Shown: positions 54,919 to 63,995 of the stretch, one piece after another
Layout of the letters: every line of letters begins with the position of its first letter
Numbering within the stretch: the stretch's first letter is position 1
Source of the DNA: Marivirga arenosa
GTDB lineage: Bacteria > Bacteroidota > Bacteroidia > Cytophagales > Cyclobacteriaceae
Assembly (NCBI RefSeq): GCF_030503875.2
Contig: NZ_CP129968.2
Location: forward strand, 1,302,001-1,366,000
Direction: 5' to 3'
DNA: 64,000 nt
Program-made: the position numbers and the translations under genes
Notes under the pieces: generated by a model
What the model saw: the letters and a program-made list of their open reading frames with translations, nothing else
The model's database searches: none
Told to the model about the DNA's origin: nothing

Positions 54919-57357
54919 ATGAAATTTTCAATTCAGTTTCAGCAATTCATTTACAGATCCTTTCTTTTTTTAATTCTGCTCTTAATGGGGTTCACGGGTA
55001 AGGCACAAAATATAATTACTGGAAAAGTTTTAGAAGCTGCAGAAATAGGAATACCCTTTGCCAGTGTAGCTTTATTAAATGCAAATGATAGTTCTATAGT
55101 AAAAGGGGCCATAACGGGAGAAGATGGTATTTACAAGATAAGATCAATACCTACAGGTAATTATTTTCTTTCTGTCACTTTTATTGGATATGAAAAATTT
55201 ATAGGTTCAGTTTTTCTATTTTCAGGAGGGACATTTGAATTAGAGCCAATTACATTGGTGCAATCAGTACAAGCCTTAAATGAGGTTACAGTCTCTGGAA
55301 AACGTCAGGTTCTTGAAAGAAAAACGGATAGATATGTAATGGACGTAACAGCCAGTACATTCCAGTCAGATAATATCATGGATATTTTTTACGCACTTCC
55401 TTTTGTGCAAGTTAAGAGCGATGGTATTTCTGTTAATGGTAAAGGTGGTATACTAATCTTACTGGATAAGGTACAGATGCCTCAAGCATCACTAAATTCT
55501 ATTTTAACTTCTATGACTGGAGATGAGATTGAGAATATTGAATTCATCACAAATCCTTCATCTAGGTATCCGTCTGATATTAGCACAGTTATTAAAATAA
55601 CTACAAAGCGATCAAAATATTATGGACTAACGGGTTCTGCTAGAACTGCATTATCACAAGGGATTTACGGGAAAGCTTCTTTAGGAACGTCTTTAACTTA
55701 CAGAAAGAAAAAATGGGTCACAAACATTAATTTAAATCAAAGGTCTGGGTCTTCCTTTACAGAAACCAATAATGAAAGGATTTTAAATATTGACGGTAAT
55801 CAAATATTACTTGATGGAGATTACAAGACTAAGAATGTGTACAATAAGCCATCATTGAGAGCTGCTATTGATTATACTATAAATAAATCAAATTCTATAG
55901 GTTTGCAGTCAAATGTAAATTACACGAAGACATCCAGAGACTCTTTTTTTAAAAATAGCACTGATTTTATTTCAGAGTCTGGAACGGTCGATTCTGTTCT
56001 CAGAATGGAAAGTTTTGATTTTGGAAGTGAGATGATTCAGAATTATAGCATGTATTACAATCATAAACTGGATACTCTTGGTAAATCCGTTGATTTTATT
56101 TTCACATATACACCGGTCAATATCAATGACGGAACTGAGATGCTGTACCAGAGGCTTCTAACCCCAACTGAGGAAGTACTTTCAGAACTTCCGATTGCAA
56201 GAAATACAAATAGAAATCAAGCAAATATTTTCGTGGGCCAGATGGATTGGGAGCTACCGTTTCAGAATGGGTTAAGGCTAATAACAGGTGGTAAGGTAAC
56301 TAAATCTGTGAATGACACAAAACCTGCTCAGGACATAAAGGTTGGCAATCAGTTCATTGGGGTAGAGGATTTTACCTTTCAAAACAAGTTTCAAGAAAGT
56401 ATTCTAGCCTACTATACAGACATAAATAAGGCTTTTGGAGAAAGAATAAATATTAGTGCGGGTTTACGAATGGAATATTCCAGAATGATCGTAGATAATC
56501 TAACTGCTAATCAAAGGGAATTGGACAGAGAGTTTACTGACTTTTTCCCAAATGTGAGAGTTGATTATTTTGCATCGCAGATGCTGCAGCTGTCAGCAAA
56601 TTATCGTAGGACTATCCAACGCCCGGGTTTTTCTACTCTAACTCCCTTCAGAAATTATGTGGATGATTATACAATTATAGAAGGAAACCCAGGTCTTTTA
56701 CCTGCTTATGAAAATACGCTTTCAGTAAATATGATTTTAGGGGGTATGCTTTATGTTGAAGCAGCATATAGTGATCAGAAAGATTCATATACACAGCTTC
56801 CACGTGCAGATGGTGATGTAACTATCTGGAGAGATACAAATTTTGATCTTACCTCCTATAGTCTTCTCGGAAATATGGGATTTCAGATTACAAACTGGTG
56901 GACAGGTAGTGTTTTTGCATATGGTGCCTTAATGGAATCCGCCATAGGTCAAGAGGGTTTTAATATTATTGATATTCCTCTGGGTATTTATCATACTTTC
57001 GGTCTTGAAAATAGCTTTAATTTACCTGCTGGTCTCAAACTGGAAACAACAATAAATTATACGGGGCCTGTACAATTAGGCTTGGTAGAAGCTATTTCTA
57101 ATAATTATACGCGGCTTGCACTTAAGGGTAGTCTTTTCAATGATAAACTAAATTACACCCTTTCAGCTATGGATTTTTTTAGAGGTGATATGTCAGGTGC
57201 AAATATCAATTCTTATAATATGGAAACGCGTGTAAAAACCTATTCTGATGCAAGACGAATTCAGCTAGGTTTAGTTTACAGATTCGGTAAAAATACAGTG
57301 AGAGAAGCTAGAAATAAAGAGCTGGGTAATGAGGATGTTGTGAATCGAGTAGATTAA
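54919..57357 (+). CDS. Outer-membrane beta-barrel protein with carboxypeptidase-D-like and plug-like domains
   Basis: From ATG 54919 (a TTG nine bases upstream is also in frame) there is a signal peptide of about 30 residues, ending GKAQ. A CarboxypepD_reg-like beta-sandwich follows (about 33-115, with ITGKVLEAAEIGIPFASVAL), then a plug-like domain ending near 220. A long barrel with aromatic-rich strands runs to about residue 790, where VYRFGKN would close it. An unusual charged tail of about 15 residues follows. It resembles the OMP_b-brl_3 family, TonB-receptor relatives. It heads the LanC-like gene row, 24 bp before the next gene, and could move the product or a precursor across the outer membrane (inference). 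Confidence 0.8.
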   Translation: MKFSIQFQQFIYRSFLFLILLLMGFTGKAQNIITGKVLEAAEIGIPFASVALLNANDSSIVKGAITGEDGIYKIRSIPTGNYFLSVTFIGYEKFIGSVFLFSGGTFELEPITLVQSVQALNEVTVSGKRQVLERKTDRYVMDVTASTFQSDNIMDIFYALPFVQVKSDGISVNGKGGILILLDKVQMPQASLNSILTSMTGDEIENIEFITNPSSRYPSDISTVIKITTKRSKYYGLTGSARTALSQGIYGKASLGTSLTYRKKKWVTNINLNQRSGSSFTETNNERILNIDGNQILLDGDYKTKNVYNKPSLRAAIDYTINKSNSIGLQSNVNYTKTSRDSFFKNSTDFISESGTVDSVLRMESFDFGSEMIQNYSMYYNHKLDTLGKSVDFIFTYTPVNINDGTEMLYQRLLTPTEEVLSELPIARNTNRNQANIFVGQMDWELPFQNGLRLITGGKVTKSVNDTKPAQDIKVGNQFIGVEDFTFQNKFQESILAYYTDINKAFGERINISAGLRMEYSRMIVDNLTANQRELDREFTDFFPNVRVDYFASQMLQLSANYRRTIQRPGFSTLTPFRNYVDDYTIIEGNPGLLPAYENTLSVNMILGGMLYVEAAYSDQKDSYTQLPRADGDVTIWRDTNFDLTSYSLLGNMGFQITNWWTGSVFAYGALMESAIGQEGFNIIDIPLGIYHTFGLENSFNLPAGLKLETTINYTGPVQLGLVEAISNNYTRLALKGSLFNDKLNYTLSAMDFFRGDMSGANINSYNMETRVKTYSDARRIQLGLVYRFGKNTVREARNKELGNEDVVNRVD

Positions 57358-57381
57358 GTAAAGTTGATTTAAAGAAAACCC

Positions 57382-58341
57382 ATGAATGAAATTTATAGAC
57401 TAAATCGCTCGATTTCTTCAAGCGATAGAAAATATGATTACAACAAGGTAAAGGATTTTTTACTAAAACAGCAATTGGATCAATTAGAATTAGGAGATGA
57501 ACCATCAGGTATATATTCTAAGTTTAGTACTGAGATTCTATGCATCAATAAATCAATGTTTAATAAAGATGCAAACTACACAATTCTAATTTCAAATCTC
57601 AATGCTATTCAATCAGAGGTTAAACATAATTTGATAATAGATAAGGGTTTAAAAATATATATTACCGTTGAATTGCTACCAAAACTTTCTTATTGTCTTT
57701 ATAAGTTAGGTAAATATGAGCAGGCAGAACAAGTGATAAGGGAGCACTTAGTATTAAGTGAATACCTAATAAATCGTAAAGCTACATTTGTGTTTTTCAA
57801 CTTATTAGAGCAAATCTTAAACCTGAATAAGGTTTTAATTGCGCAAAATAAAGTTAGAGAAGCTCTATCAAACTGGCAAGAGCTTTTCAAATTTATGATT
57901 ATGGGACAGGAAAGTAAAATTGTATATTTAAATACAGGCTCTGGAATTGTCAACACAGGTTTACCGAAAATTTTAAAGGAGTACTCTATTCTGAACTTTC
58001 TTAAAGTTTATATAGCAGGTCAACTTGAATTTGGAGTCTATCCTACTGTTAACGTCATTTTTCGGGATTGGTTTAATAATATGGATGTAAGTACCAGTGA
58101 GCGTTTAGCAATCTATAGATATATATCAATACTTGAAGCAAACGAAAACGGAACTTTAAATCATGTAATGAAAGACATTATAGAATTCTCTCATGTGTTT
58201 GAAGGAAGAAATTATCTCATCTTGAGACATTCATTAAATAATGTACTTATTGAAAAGATAGAAAAAGAGTATTCAAATCATCACAAAAAGGCAGAGATGA
58301 TTGATTTTATAAAAGATAGCTTAAAAGTAGTAGGTACATGA
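57382..58341 (+). CDS. Helical protein of unknown family in the LanC-like cluster
   Basis: I do not recognise this 319-residue protein. It has no signal peptide or membrane segment. Residues 100-175 contain helix pairs of TPR style (for example YKLGKYEQAEQVIREHL near 111), and the rest is predicted helical with a polar, lysine-rich surface. The gene starts 24 bp after the barrel gene and is followed 115 bp later by the first LanC-like gene, so it is probably in the same operon. It does not resemble LanB fragments or protease domains. A scaffold or leader-binding role is possible. Confidence 0.6.
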   Translation: MNEIYRLNRSISSSDRKYDYNKVKDFLLKQQLDQLELGDEPSGIYSKFSTEILCINKSMFNKDANYTILISNLNAIQSEVKHNLIIDKGLKIYITVELLPKLSYCLYKLGKYEQAEQVIREHLVLSEYLINRKATFVFFNLLEQILNLNKVLIAQNKVREALSNWQELFKFMIMGQESKIVYLNTGSGIVNTGLPKILKEYSILNFLKVYIAGQLEFGVYPTVNVIFRDWFNNMDVSTSERLAIYRYISILEANENGTLNHVMKDIIEFSHVFEGRNYLILRHSLNNVLIEKIEKEYSNHHKKAEMIDFIKDSLKVVGT

Positions 58342-58456
58342 GATCGATCTTCATTTTGGTTTGATGATCTATTTGTAAAAGCAACATATATGTAAGACTA
58401 AAAGAAGACTTCATCAAGAAACTGATTAGTTTCCAATCATATAAAGATATAAGTAA

Positions 58457-59677
58457 ATGAGAATTACAAATTGCCATTCATTGGAGTTAAACGATTGTCA
58501 AAATTTTGATGAATTAAGTTCTTTAATTGATCGTATTGAAAAAGCAGTGGATGCTAATATTTTTCATTTGAATAATGGTACAATAAGTCATGGATGGCTG
58601 GGAGCATCAATGTTTTATTTTTATTATGCTCAGTTTAAACGTGAAGCTCATTTTTCTGAAAAGGCAGAAATTTACTTAAGTAAAGCACTCAAGCATTCAT
58701 CATATAAATATTATGAAAATAAATATCCCACTGACTCTTATGATGCAAATCTTGCCTGTTTAGGGATTTTCTTAAATAAGGCATCTGAAAATAATTTATT
58801 GAATTTCGATCCTCAAGAATATTTAGAAAGTATAGAAGCAATGCTTCATCAACTATGTAGAAATAAAATCAAATTTTCTGATTTTAGCATTTTTTCTGGC
58901 GCATTAGCAACTGGTAATTTTTTACTTAATACGTCACCTTCAGAAAATAACAATATTCTTTTAACACAGATTGTAAATGCGATCGAAGCAAATGCTATTT
59001 CAGATGATTCTGATGGAATCTATTGGAGTAGCCCTCGCTTATATGATAGGATTTATTTAGGCCTATCTCATGGCTCTTGCATGATCATTTCTTTTCTTTC
59101 GGATGTGTATGCACGTGGTTTAGCTCAGGAAAAATGTAAGAAATTAATAAATGGAGCAATTAATTTTGTACTGAAGCATAAATCAAATAATCTAGGTGAG
59201 ATTTTTCCTCATTTTATACATGAAAAGAAACTACAAGCTCAGTTTACCCTTTGCTACGGGGACTTGGGAGTTGGTTACAGTTTATTGAAGGCAGCAAAAA
59301 TTTTAGCTGATAGATCTGTTTTGAAAGAAGCTAATGAAATACTAAGAGCTTGTAATAGTATTAAGTTTGAAAGTATGCTGACATTTGATGCTAGCATTAC
59401 CTACGGAGCTTCTGGAATTGCTCTATTGTATGAGAGATTAGCTCGCTTGGAGCCTAAAAACCTAGAGTATTGGAGAGCCTACCAATACTGGATGGAGGTA
59501 ATTCCACGCTATTCCTTGTCTGAAAATAGTTATTGCGGATTCCAATCTCATTTTGCTACTGAATCAGATATCTTTAATCTATCCTATGATTGGGGAATCA
59601 TGGGAATCGGTATTACTTTAATGAGGTATTTAGATGGTAGTTTACCAGACATGGAGGGGATTTCGCGTGGGATTTAA
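58457..59677 (+). CDS. LanC-like protein 1, degenerate zinc site
   Basis: The 406-residue protein has the repeating alpha/alpha-barrel of lanthionine cyclases: HGWLGASMF near residue 45, GLSHGSCM near residue 202 and LCYGDLGVGYSL near residue 265. LanC enzymes bind zinc with one cysteine in the WCYGD motif and a cysteine-histidine pair in a later CHG motif. Here C266 is kept but the pair is replaced by T315-Y316 in ITYGASG, and the arginine four residues before the first zinc cysteine is Q262. It is therefore unlikely to be a normal cyclase; it may be a pseudoenzyme, partner or substrate binder. The next gene starts within 20 bp. Confidence 0.82.
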   Translation: MRITNCHSLELNDCQNFDELSSLIDRIEKAVDANIFHLNNGTISHGWLGASMFYFYYAQFKREAHFSEKAEIYLSKALKHSSYKYYENKYPTDSYDANLACLGIFLNKASENNLLNFDPQEYLESIEAMLHQLCRNKIKFSDFSIFSGALATGNFLLNTSPSENNNILLTQIVNAIEANAISDDSDGIYWSSPRLYDRIYLGLSHGSCMIISFLSDVYARGLAQEKCKKLINGAINFVLKHKSNNLGEIFPHFIHEKKLQAQFTLCYGDLGVGYSLLKAAKILADRSVLKEANEILRACNSIKFESMLTFDASITYGASGIALLYERLARLEPKNLEYWRAYQYWMEVIPRYSLSENSYCGFQSHFATESDIFNLSYDWGIMGIGITLMRYLDGSLPDMEGISRGI

Positions 59678-59693
59678 TATTAATTACTCAAGC

Positions 59694-60848
59694 ATGGAAA
59701 TTGATGACTTTGCAGCCAGCATGTATAAGTTATGCGATTATAAAATTGATGAACCTGATTATCTATTAACTGGTAATCTAGGTAAAGTATTATCTCTATT
59801 AAATTTAGCAGAGTACCATAAAGATGAATATTATTATGATACTGCGATTAGTCATTTGAACCAGGTAATAAAAAGAATAGGAGATGACCAAGGAGTTAAA
59901 TTTACGAATGCAATTAGCAACGGTCTGGGCGGACTAGGATTCTGTTTATTGTTTTTACAGAGGAGTAGTTTTTCAGACCCTTCTAACAAGGGTTCTGAGT
60001 TGCTTTCATGGATAGCAGATCAGGTTTACAAGCAGTCAAAATCTCAGATCGCAGAGTCAGATTTTGATACTAATTATTCAGCAATAGGAGGGATTAACTT
60101 CTTAACTAAATATCATAGTAATATATATCAAGATTATGACCGATTAGATAATTTAGCAGATCTTTTATATTCACAAATAAATGATTTTAATTTTGGTCGA
60201 GTATTAGCTAACAAGCGGTATCAAGAGGGTGGTAAATATCATATTCAACTAGGAATAGCGCACGGTGTTAGTGGAATAGTCTTAAGCTTACTAGCGCTTC
60301 AAAAAGTTGTAAATAACAAAAAGATTGATGAAATGATCCGTCTATCACTGGAGTTTTTAGCGTCTTTCTATAAACCATACCATCAGAATGAACAATGTTT
60401 TTTATTTCCTAGGTCAGTAACCTTGGAAGGAAAACCTCACCTTCAAGAAAAAACAACTGCTAATATTGGTTGGTGCAGTAGTGATTTATCTGTTGCATAT
60501 ACTTTTTTACTAGCTGGTAAACAGCTTGGTCAGGAACGAATATTCCAATTTGGAAATGAGGTCTTATCAGATTTTTTAAAATTTGATCCTGATCTTTTAC
60601 CAATTGTTGATATAAACTTATGTCATGGATTTGCCGGTTTCTCTTTAATATTCAAAAGCTGTGCAGATTTAACAAATAGAGATGATGCACGCATGGCTGC
60701 TTATTCTTACAGAATAAAAACTATAGAAAATTTGGGAAGGAGGTCCCATGATAACTTCTGGTTTGGAAAGTTAGGTGCCTACAATGTTATTATAAATGAA
60801 ATAGTAGGAGATAAGTTAGGGTGGAATGAATTATTATTTCAAAATTAA
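59694..60848 (+). CDS. LanC-like protein 2, zinc ligands present
   Basis: From ATG 59694 the protein has 384 residues; a GTG at 59667 would add nine and overlap the previous gene. The LanC repeats are NGLGGLGF near residue 76, LGIAHGVSGIVLSLL near 186, WCSSDLSVAY near 260 and LCHGFAGFSL near 309. The zinc ligands C261, C310 and H311 are all present, and the acid-base histidine is H190. The usual WCYGD motif is altered to WCSSD and the arginine four residues before it is N257. It could activate cysteine thiols for thioether ring closure, but with changed substrate contacts. It is 12 bp from the oxidoreductase gene. Confidence 0.83.
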   Translation: MEIDDFAASMYKLCDYKIDEPDYLLTGNLGKVLSLLNLAEYHKDEYYYDTAISHLNQVIKRIGDDQGVKFTNAISNGLGGLGFCLLFLQRSSFSDPSNKGSELLSWIADQVYKQSKSQIAESDFDTNYSAIGGINFLTKYHSNIYQDYDRLDNLADLLYSQINDFNFGRVLANKRYQEGGKYHIQLGIAHGVSGIVLSLLALQKVVNNKKIDEMIRLSLEFLASFYKPYHQNEQCFLFPRSVTLEGKPHLQEKTTANIGWCSSDLSVAYTFLLAGKQLGQERIFQFGNEVLSDFLKFDPDLLPIVDINLCHGFAGFSLIFKSCADLTNRDDARMAAYSYRIKTIENLGRRSHDNFWFGKLGAYNVIINEIVGDKLGWNELLFQN

Positions 60849-60859
60849 TTACTACTAAG

Positions 60860-61768
60860 ATGAAAATAAGCTTATTAGAGTTTGGTGAAGGTCTGACCGA
60901 AGAAAATGGTTTAGTCCGGTTGAAAAATGTATTTGATTATGCAATCAAAGCAGACGAATTAGAGTTCAGTCGGTTTTGGTTAGCTGAGCATAATCTATTT
61001 AATCGAAAATCCGCTTGGGGCTGTCCTATTTCTTTAGTACCTGTACTTGCTAGTATAACAAATCGGATCAGGATTGGTACTGGTGGGATTTTATTAAAAC
61101 TTCATAATAGTTTTGATACTGTTGCTCAGTTTAAATTATGGAATGCCATTTATTCTAACAGATTAGATCTAGGATTAGCCAATGGAGGAGTAACAAAACA
61201 GCAATTGGAAATTGCAAATCAAAATAATGAATCCTTTGATCAGAAATTTGAAGAGGTTTATTCTTTTTTACACGAAGAGGATGAATGGTTTAAGAAAGAA
61301 ATTATTGTACCACCTTATAAAGGGGTGCCACCAGAGCTTTGGGCTTTAAGCGGATCTGCCTTTGGTTTTCATCGTGCACTTAAATATGGGACAAACTATG
61401 TTCGTTCTATTTTCCACGAGAACTCAGACTTAAAATATGAGAAAGAAGCTTTCGATAATTTTAAAGACGAATTCTTTAACCGACACGGAAGAAAAGTTAA
61501 AACAATGTTAGCTATTTCAGGATCTTGTTTAAAAGATGAAAAAAGGCTTAGAGAACTGCGAAAGCTAAGTGATAATGATGAAAAAAATCATCTGATAGGT
61601 AATCTTGAGTACTTTCGAGAAAAAATACCAGCGTTATTGGAAGAATATGGAGCAGATGAAATATTGTGGAGAGATATGAATCGAGATATCAAAGAAAAAA
61701 TGGAGGCGCTAGAACTGCTTTCTGAATTTATACCTGAAGGGACTACGCATTTAAATACTATTAGTTAA
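60860..61768 (+). CDS. Luciferase-like (LLM) flavin-dependent oxidoreductase
   Basis: The 302-residue protein is a TIM-barrel flavin enzyme of the LLM class. The SRFWLAEHN segment near residue 37 and the IRIGTGGILL strand near residue 70 are family landmarks, as are LDLGLANGG near 103 and the RSIFHENSDL region. The C-terminal insertion is short. It lacks obvious F420-specific features, and Bacteroidota do not usually make F420, so FMN or FAD is expected. Encoded between LanC-like genes, it may oxidise or reduce the modified peptide; LLM-type reductases are known from other lanthipeptide clusters. It starts 12 bp after LanC-like 2. Confidence 0.85.
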   Translation: MKISLLEFGEGLTEENGLVRLKNVFDYAIKADELEFSRFWLAEHNLFNRKSAWGCPISLVPVLASITNRIRIGTGGILLKLHNSFDTVAQFKLWNAIYSNRLDLGLANGGVTKQQLEIANQNNESFDQKFEEVYSFLHEEDEWFKKEIIVPPYKGVPPELWALSGSAFGFHRALKYGTNYVRSIFHENSDLKYEKEAFDNFKDEFFNRHGRKVKTMLAISGSCLKDEKRLRELRKLSDNDEKNHLIGNLEYFREKIPALLEEYGADEILWRDMNRDIKEKMEALELLSEFIPEGTTHLNTIS

Positions 61769-61826
61769 AATATATTTCTTCGATAAAGAGTAACTTAAGA
61801 CTTTTGATTTCTATAGCGGGAAATAA

Positions 61827-61943
61827 TCATCTTAATTTATAAGGTTCATTGATTTTGATGAAGAAGGATAACTCTTGAATAGCATTCAAAATATCGGGGT
61901 ATTTTTGACGCATAGAATACTCTTCATTATTTAACGACCTCAT
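61827..61943 (-). CDS. Possible 38-residue peptide on the opposite strand
   Basis: A short reading frame on the minus strand has an ordinary, balanced amino-acid mix (MRSLNNEEYSMRQKYP at the start). It contains no cysteine and has only two serines and no threonine, so it is not a lanthipeptide precursor. It could be a remnant of a larger gene or chance. No promoter or ribosome site was identified. Confidence 0.2.
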   Translation of the reverse strand: MRSLNNEEYSMRQKYPDILNAIQELSFFIKINEPYKLR

Positions 61944-62024
61944 TTTTACTTAGGAAGTGTTTGTGATACTTATTTTACAATTAGATTATTAAGATTTTAA
62001 GACGGAATCTATAAATTATTTACA

Positions 62025-63194
62025 ATGAATAATTTCATCATAAATAGAGAGCTGGAATTTATCAGCGACTATCTGCAAGAAAATATTCAGCAAGTGAAAT
62101 GTGTTGAAGGACTGTTCACTGGTTACCTCGGTACCTTGATTTTCTTTGTAGAATACAATAAACGCAAAAATTTATTTGATGAGCTGATAAATGATTTAAC
62201 GGCAAACCTTATAAATGACATCAGATCATCCAAAGTTGATAATTTAGATCTGGCAAGCGGTTTATCAGGATATCTTTTTACTTTATTCTTTTTGGAAAAG
62301 AATGATTATTTGGAAAGTGGAGCTACAAGAAAACTATTTGAAAGTCTAAAGCCTACATTTGTAAAAGTAATAAAAGCAAAAATTGCAAATGGAGATTTTG
62401 ATTTCCTGTATGGATATATCGGAATTTTACATGTATGTAATAAAATTGATAAGCAGTTTGTTGAAGAATATGAGTTTATAGAATTAATCCTGGAGGATCC
62501 GAAAGCTAAATTGCCTTGGAGATACAATAAAGAAGATAACAATCAGAAACTGCAAAATAAGAGAATTGACTATGGCTTCGCTCACGGAGTTCCTAGCATC
62601 ATAAGTTTTTTGCTCAAATGCTATGAATCAAACGGTGGTCAGCAATTGAAAGAGGAGTTATGCTTAGCTGCAGAGTACCTAGGTTCAATTATCAGTTTGG
62701 ATGGGCTCAGTTATTTTACTTATTCGAGTTTTAGTAATGATTCTACACGATTAGCTTGGTGTTATGGGGATTTACCTAATGCTATATTATTAGCTCGATT
62801 ATGCCACTCTTTAGAGCTTAAGTCTTCAGGTAAAATGTCAGAAAAGATTTTAAATACTATAATTACTGAAAGGTGTTCAGTTGAAAAAAATGGTGTTTTA
62901 GATAATTGCTTATGTCATGGCTCCCTAGGCATATCTTTTCAATTTAACTATTATCAAAAGCTTTTTAATATTAATACCTTTCAAAATGGAGCTAAACATT
63001 GGTTGGATATTGCAATCAATTATCAATTTAATACAGGGAATAAGTATTTTCCTCATTCCGATGTAACATCAGGCCCCCTATATGATACGGAGAAACATAG
63101 TATGCTGGAAGGAATTACTGGCTGTGGTTTGGCTTATTTGAGTTTATGTAATAATAAAAGACTTTTATGGGAAGATCTATTGATGATAAACTAA
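62025..63194 (+). CDS. LanC-like protein 3, complete catalytic set
   Basis: The 389-residue protein keeps the full LanC pattern: FTGYLGTLIFF near residue 31, ASGLSGYLF near 77, the acidic residue D126 in FDFLYG, GFAHGV with H187, R242 in TRLAWCYGD with zinc cysteine C246, and CLCHG with C297-H298. Known LanC cyclases such as NisC use an equivalent aspartate, histidine, arginine and zinc ligands. It is the most likely active cyclase of the three. It is separated from the LLM gene by 256 bp and may have its own promoter there. An 800-bp stretch without a clear gene follows. Confidence 0.85.
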   Translation: MNNFIINRELEFISDYLQENIQQVKCVEGLFTGYLGTLIFFVEYNKRKNLFDELINDLTANLINDIRSSKVDNLDLASGLSGYLFTLFFLEKNDYLESGATRKLFESLKPTFVKVIKAKIANGDFDFLYGYIGILHVCNKIDKQFVEEYEFIELILEDPKAKLPWRYNKEDNNQKLQNKRIDYGFAHGVPSIISFLLKCYESNGGQQLKEELCLAAEYLGSIISLDGLSYFTYSSFSNDSTRLAWCYGDLPNAILLARLCHSLELKSSGKMSEKILNTIITERCSVEKNGVLDNCLCHGSLGISFQFNYYQKLFNINTFQNGAKHWLDIAINYQFNTGNKYFPHSDVTSGPLYDTEKHSMLEGITGCGLAYLSLCNNKRLLWEDLLMIN

Positions 63195-63995
63195 GCCACT
63201 CAGTTTGAATACCAGCTCTATATTTTTGTAAATAAAGATTATTTTCTAGTTTACAGTGTATCTGTTTCAAATATACTTGCAAAACTTTCACTTACCGCTG
63301 ATCTCGAAATTTCGCAGATATCTCAAAAAATTCTTATCTACTTGTTAATTAAGTAGTGCCTACCATTAAGTCTATCATTCCTTTGGTAACCTGTTAATAA
63401 CAACTTTTCAATTTTAAAAAATAGTCATTCAATAATATAAATTTATCAGGGAGTAGATTGGAGCAAGAAATGTGTTTTATGGTTTGCCATAGAAAAAAGG
63501 AATAAAAGAAGACGGGACTTAATAGTAATTTCACACAAGTTTTAGTTTGCTAGCGCAAAATTGAATTCCATTGATGAATGCATTCACTCCTTCTCATTTC
63601 TTACTGTAGTAAAATGAAAGTCCTATTTGATTATCCTAGGTGGAGATTTCTGTGTTACTACAAAATCTTGTTTGTAATATGGGCTCTTCTGAAAGCCTTT
63701 TTTATTTTCTAGTATTTTCTTCCTCAGACAGATTTTTTTGTCGATTAAATCTTCCGAATATTGTTAAGAATTCACAAAATAGTGGTGCAAATTATTTCTA
63801 TTTCTGAATAGAAAACTCAGCTCAACAAAACTGCTTATTACTTCGACCAATTTTAAATAAGTGATTTTCACTAATACGTCTAACGCTATTACCACTATGT
63901 CTAAATATTTATGTGTAGGTCAAAAGAAGTGAGATATTTCGAATGTTATTTGATCAATAGCACAAAAAAAATTTAAACCATTAAATTATTTAAAA
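63195..63995 (+). other. 801-bp region without a recognised gene
   Basis: No convincing coding region was found on either strand. The longest short frames are 32 codons at 63614-63712 (basic start, hydrophobic end) and 42 codons at 63679-63807 (eight serines, one cysteine); neither has a leader-like pattern. The last 130 bp hold the repeat pair listed separately and probably the promoter of a gene that begins at 63996. The rest is AT-rich with no visible strong hairpin. Confidence 0.5.
63874..63905 (+). promoter_or_regulatory. Second 21-bp-spaced GTCTAA repeat pair
   Basis: ATACGTCTAAC (63874-63884) and CTATGTCTAAA (63895-63905) repeat at a 21-bp period, as upstream of the barrel gene, and share the GTCTAA core. 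The second repeat ends 91 bp before the ATG at 63996; the equivalent distance at the other site is 104 bp. No clean -7 box follows. Confidence 0.5.

Noticed and set aside
57382..58341. A split LanB elimination domain or thiopeptide-type biosynthesis protein.
   Set aside because: The protein is purely helical with a TPR-like part and shows none of the LanB or SpaB_C sequence patterns.
63614..63712. A 32-codon frame with a basic start and hydrophobic end.
   Set aside because: Composition looks like AT-rich chance; there is no core-peptide pattern and no supporting signal.
63679..63807. A 42-codon frame with eight serines and one cysteine, considered as a lanthipeptide precursor.
   Set aside because: It lacks a leader-like charged N-terminus, the only cysteine is mid-chain, it overlaps another short frame, and no promoter or ribosome site precedes it.
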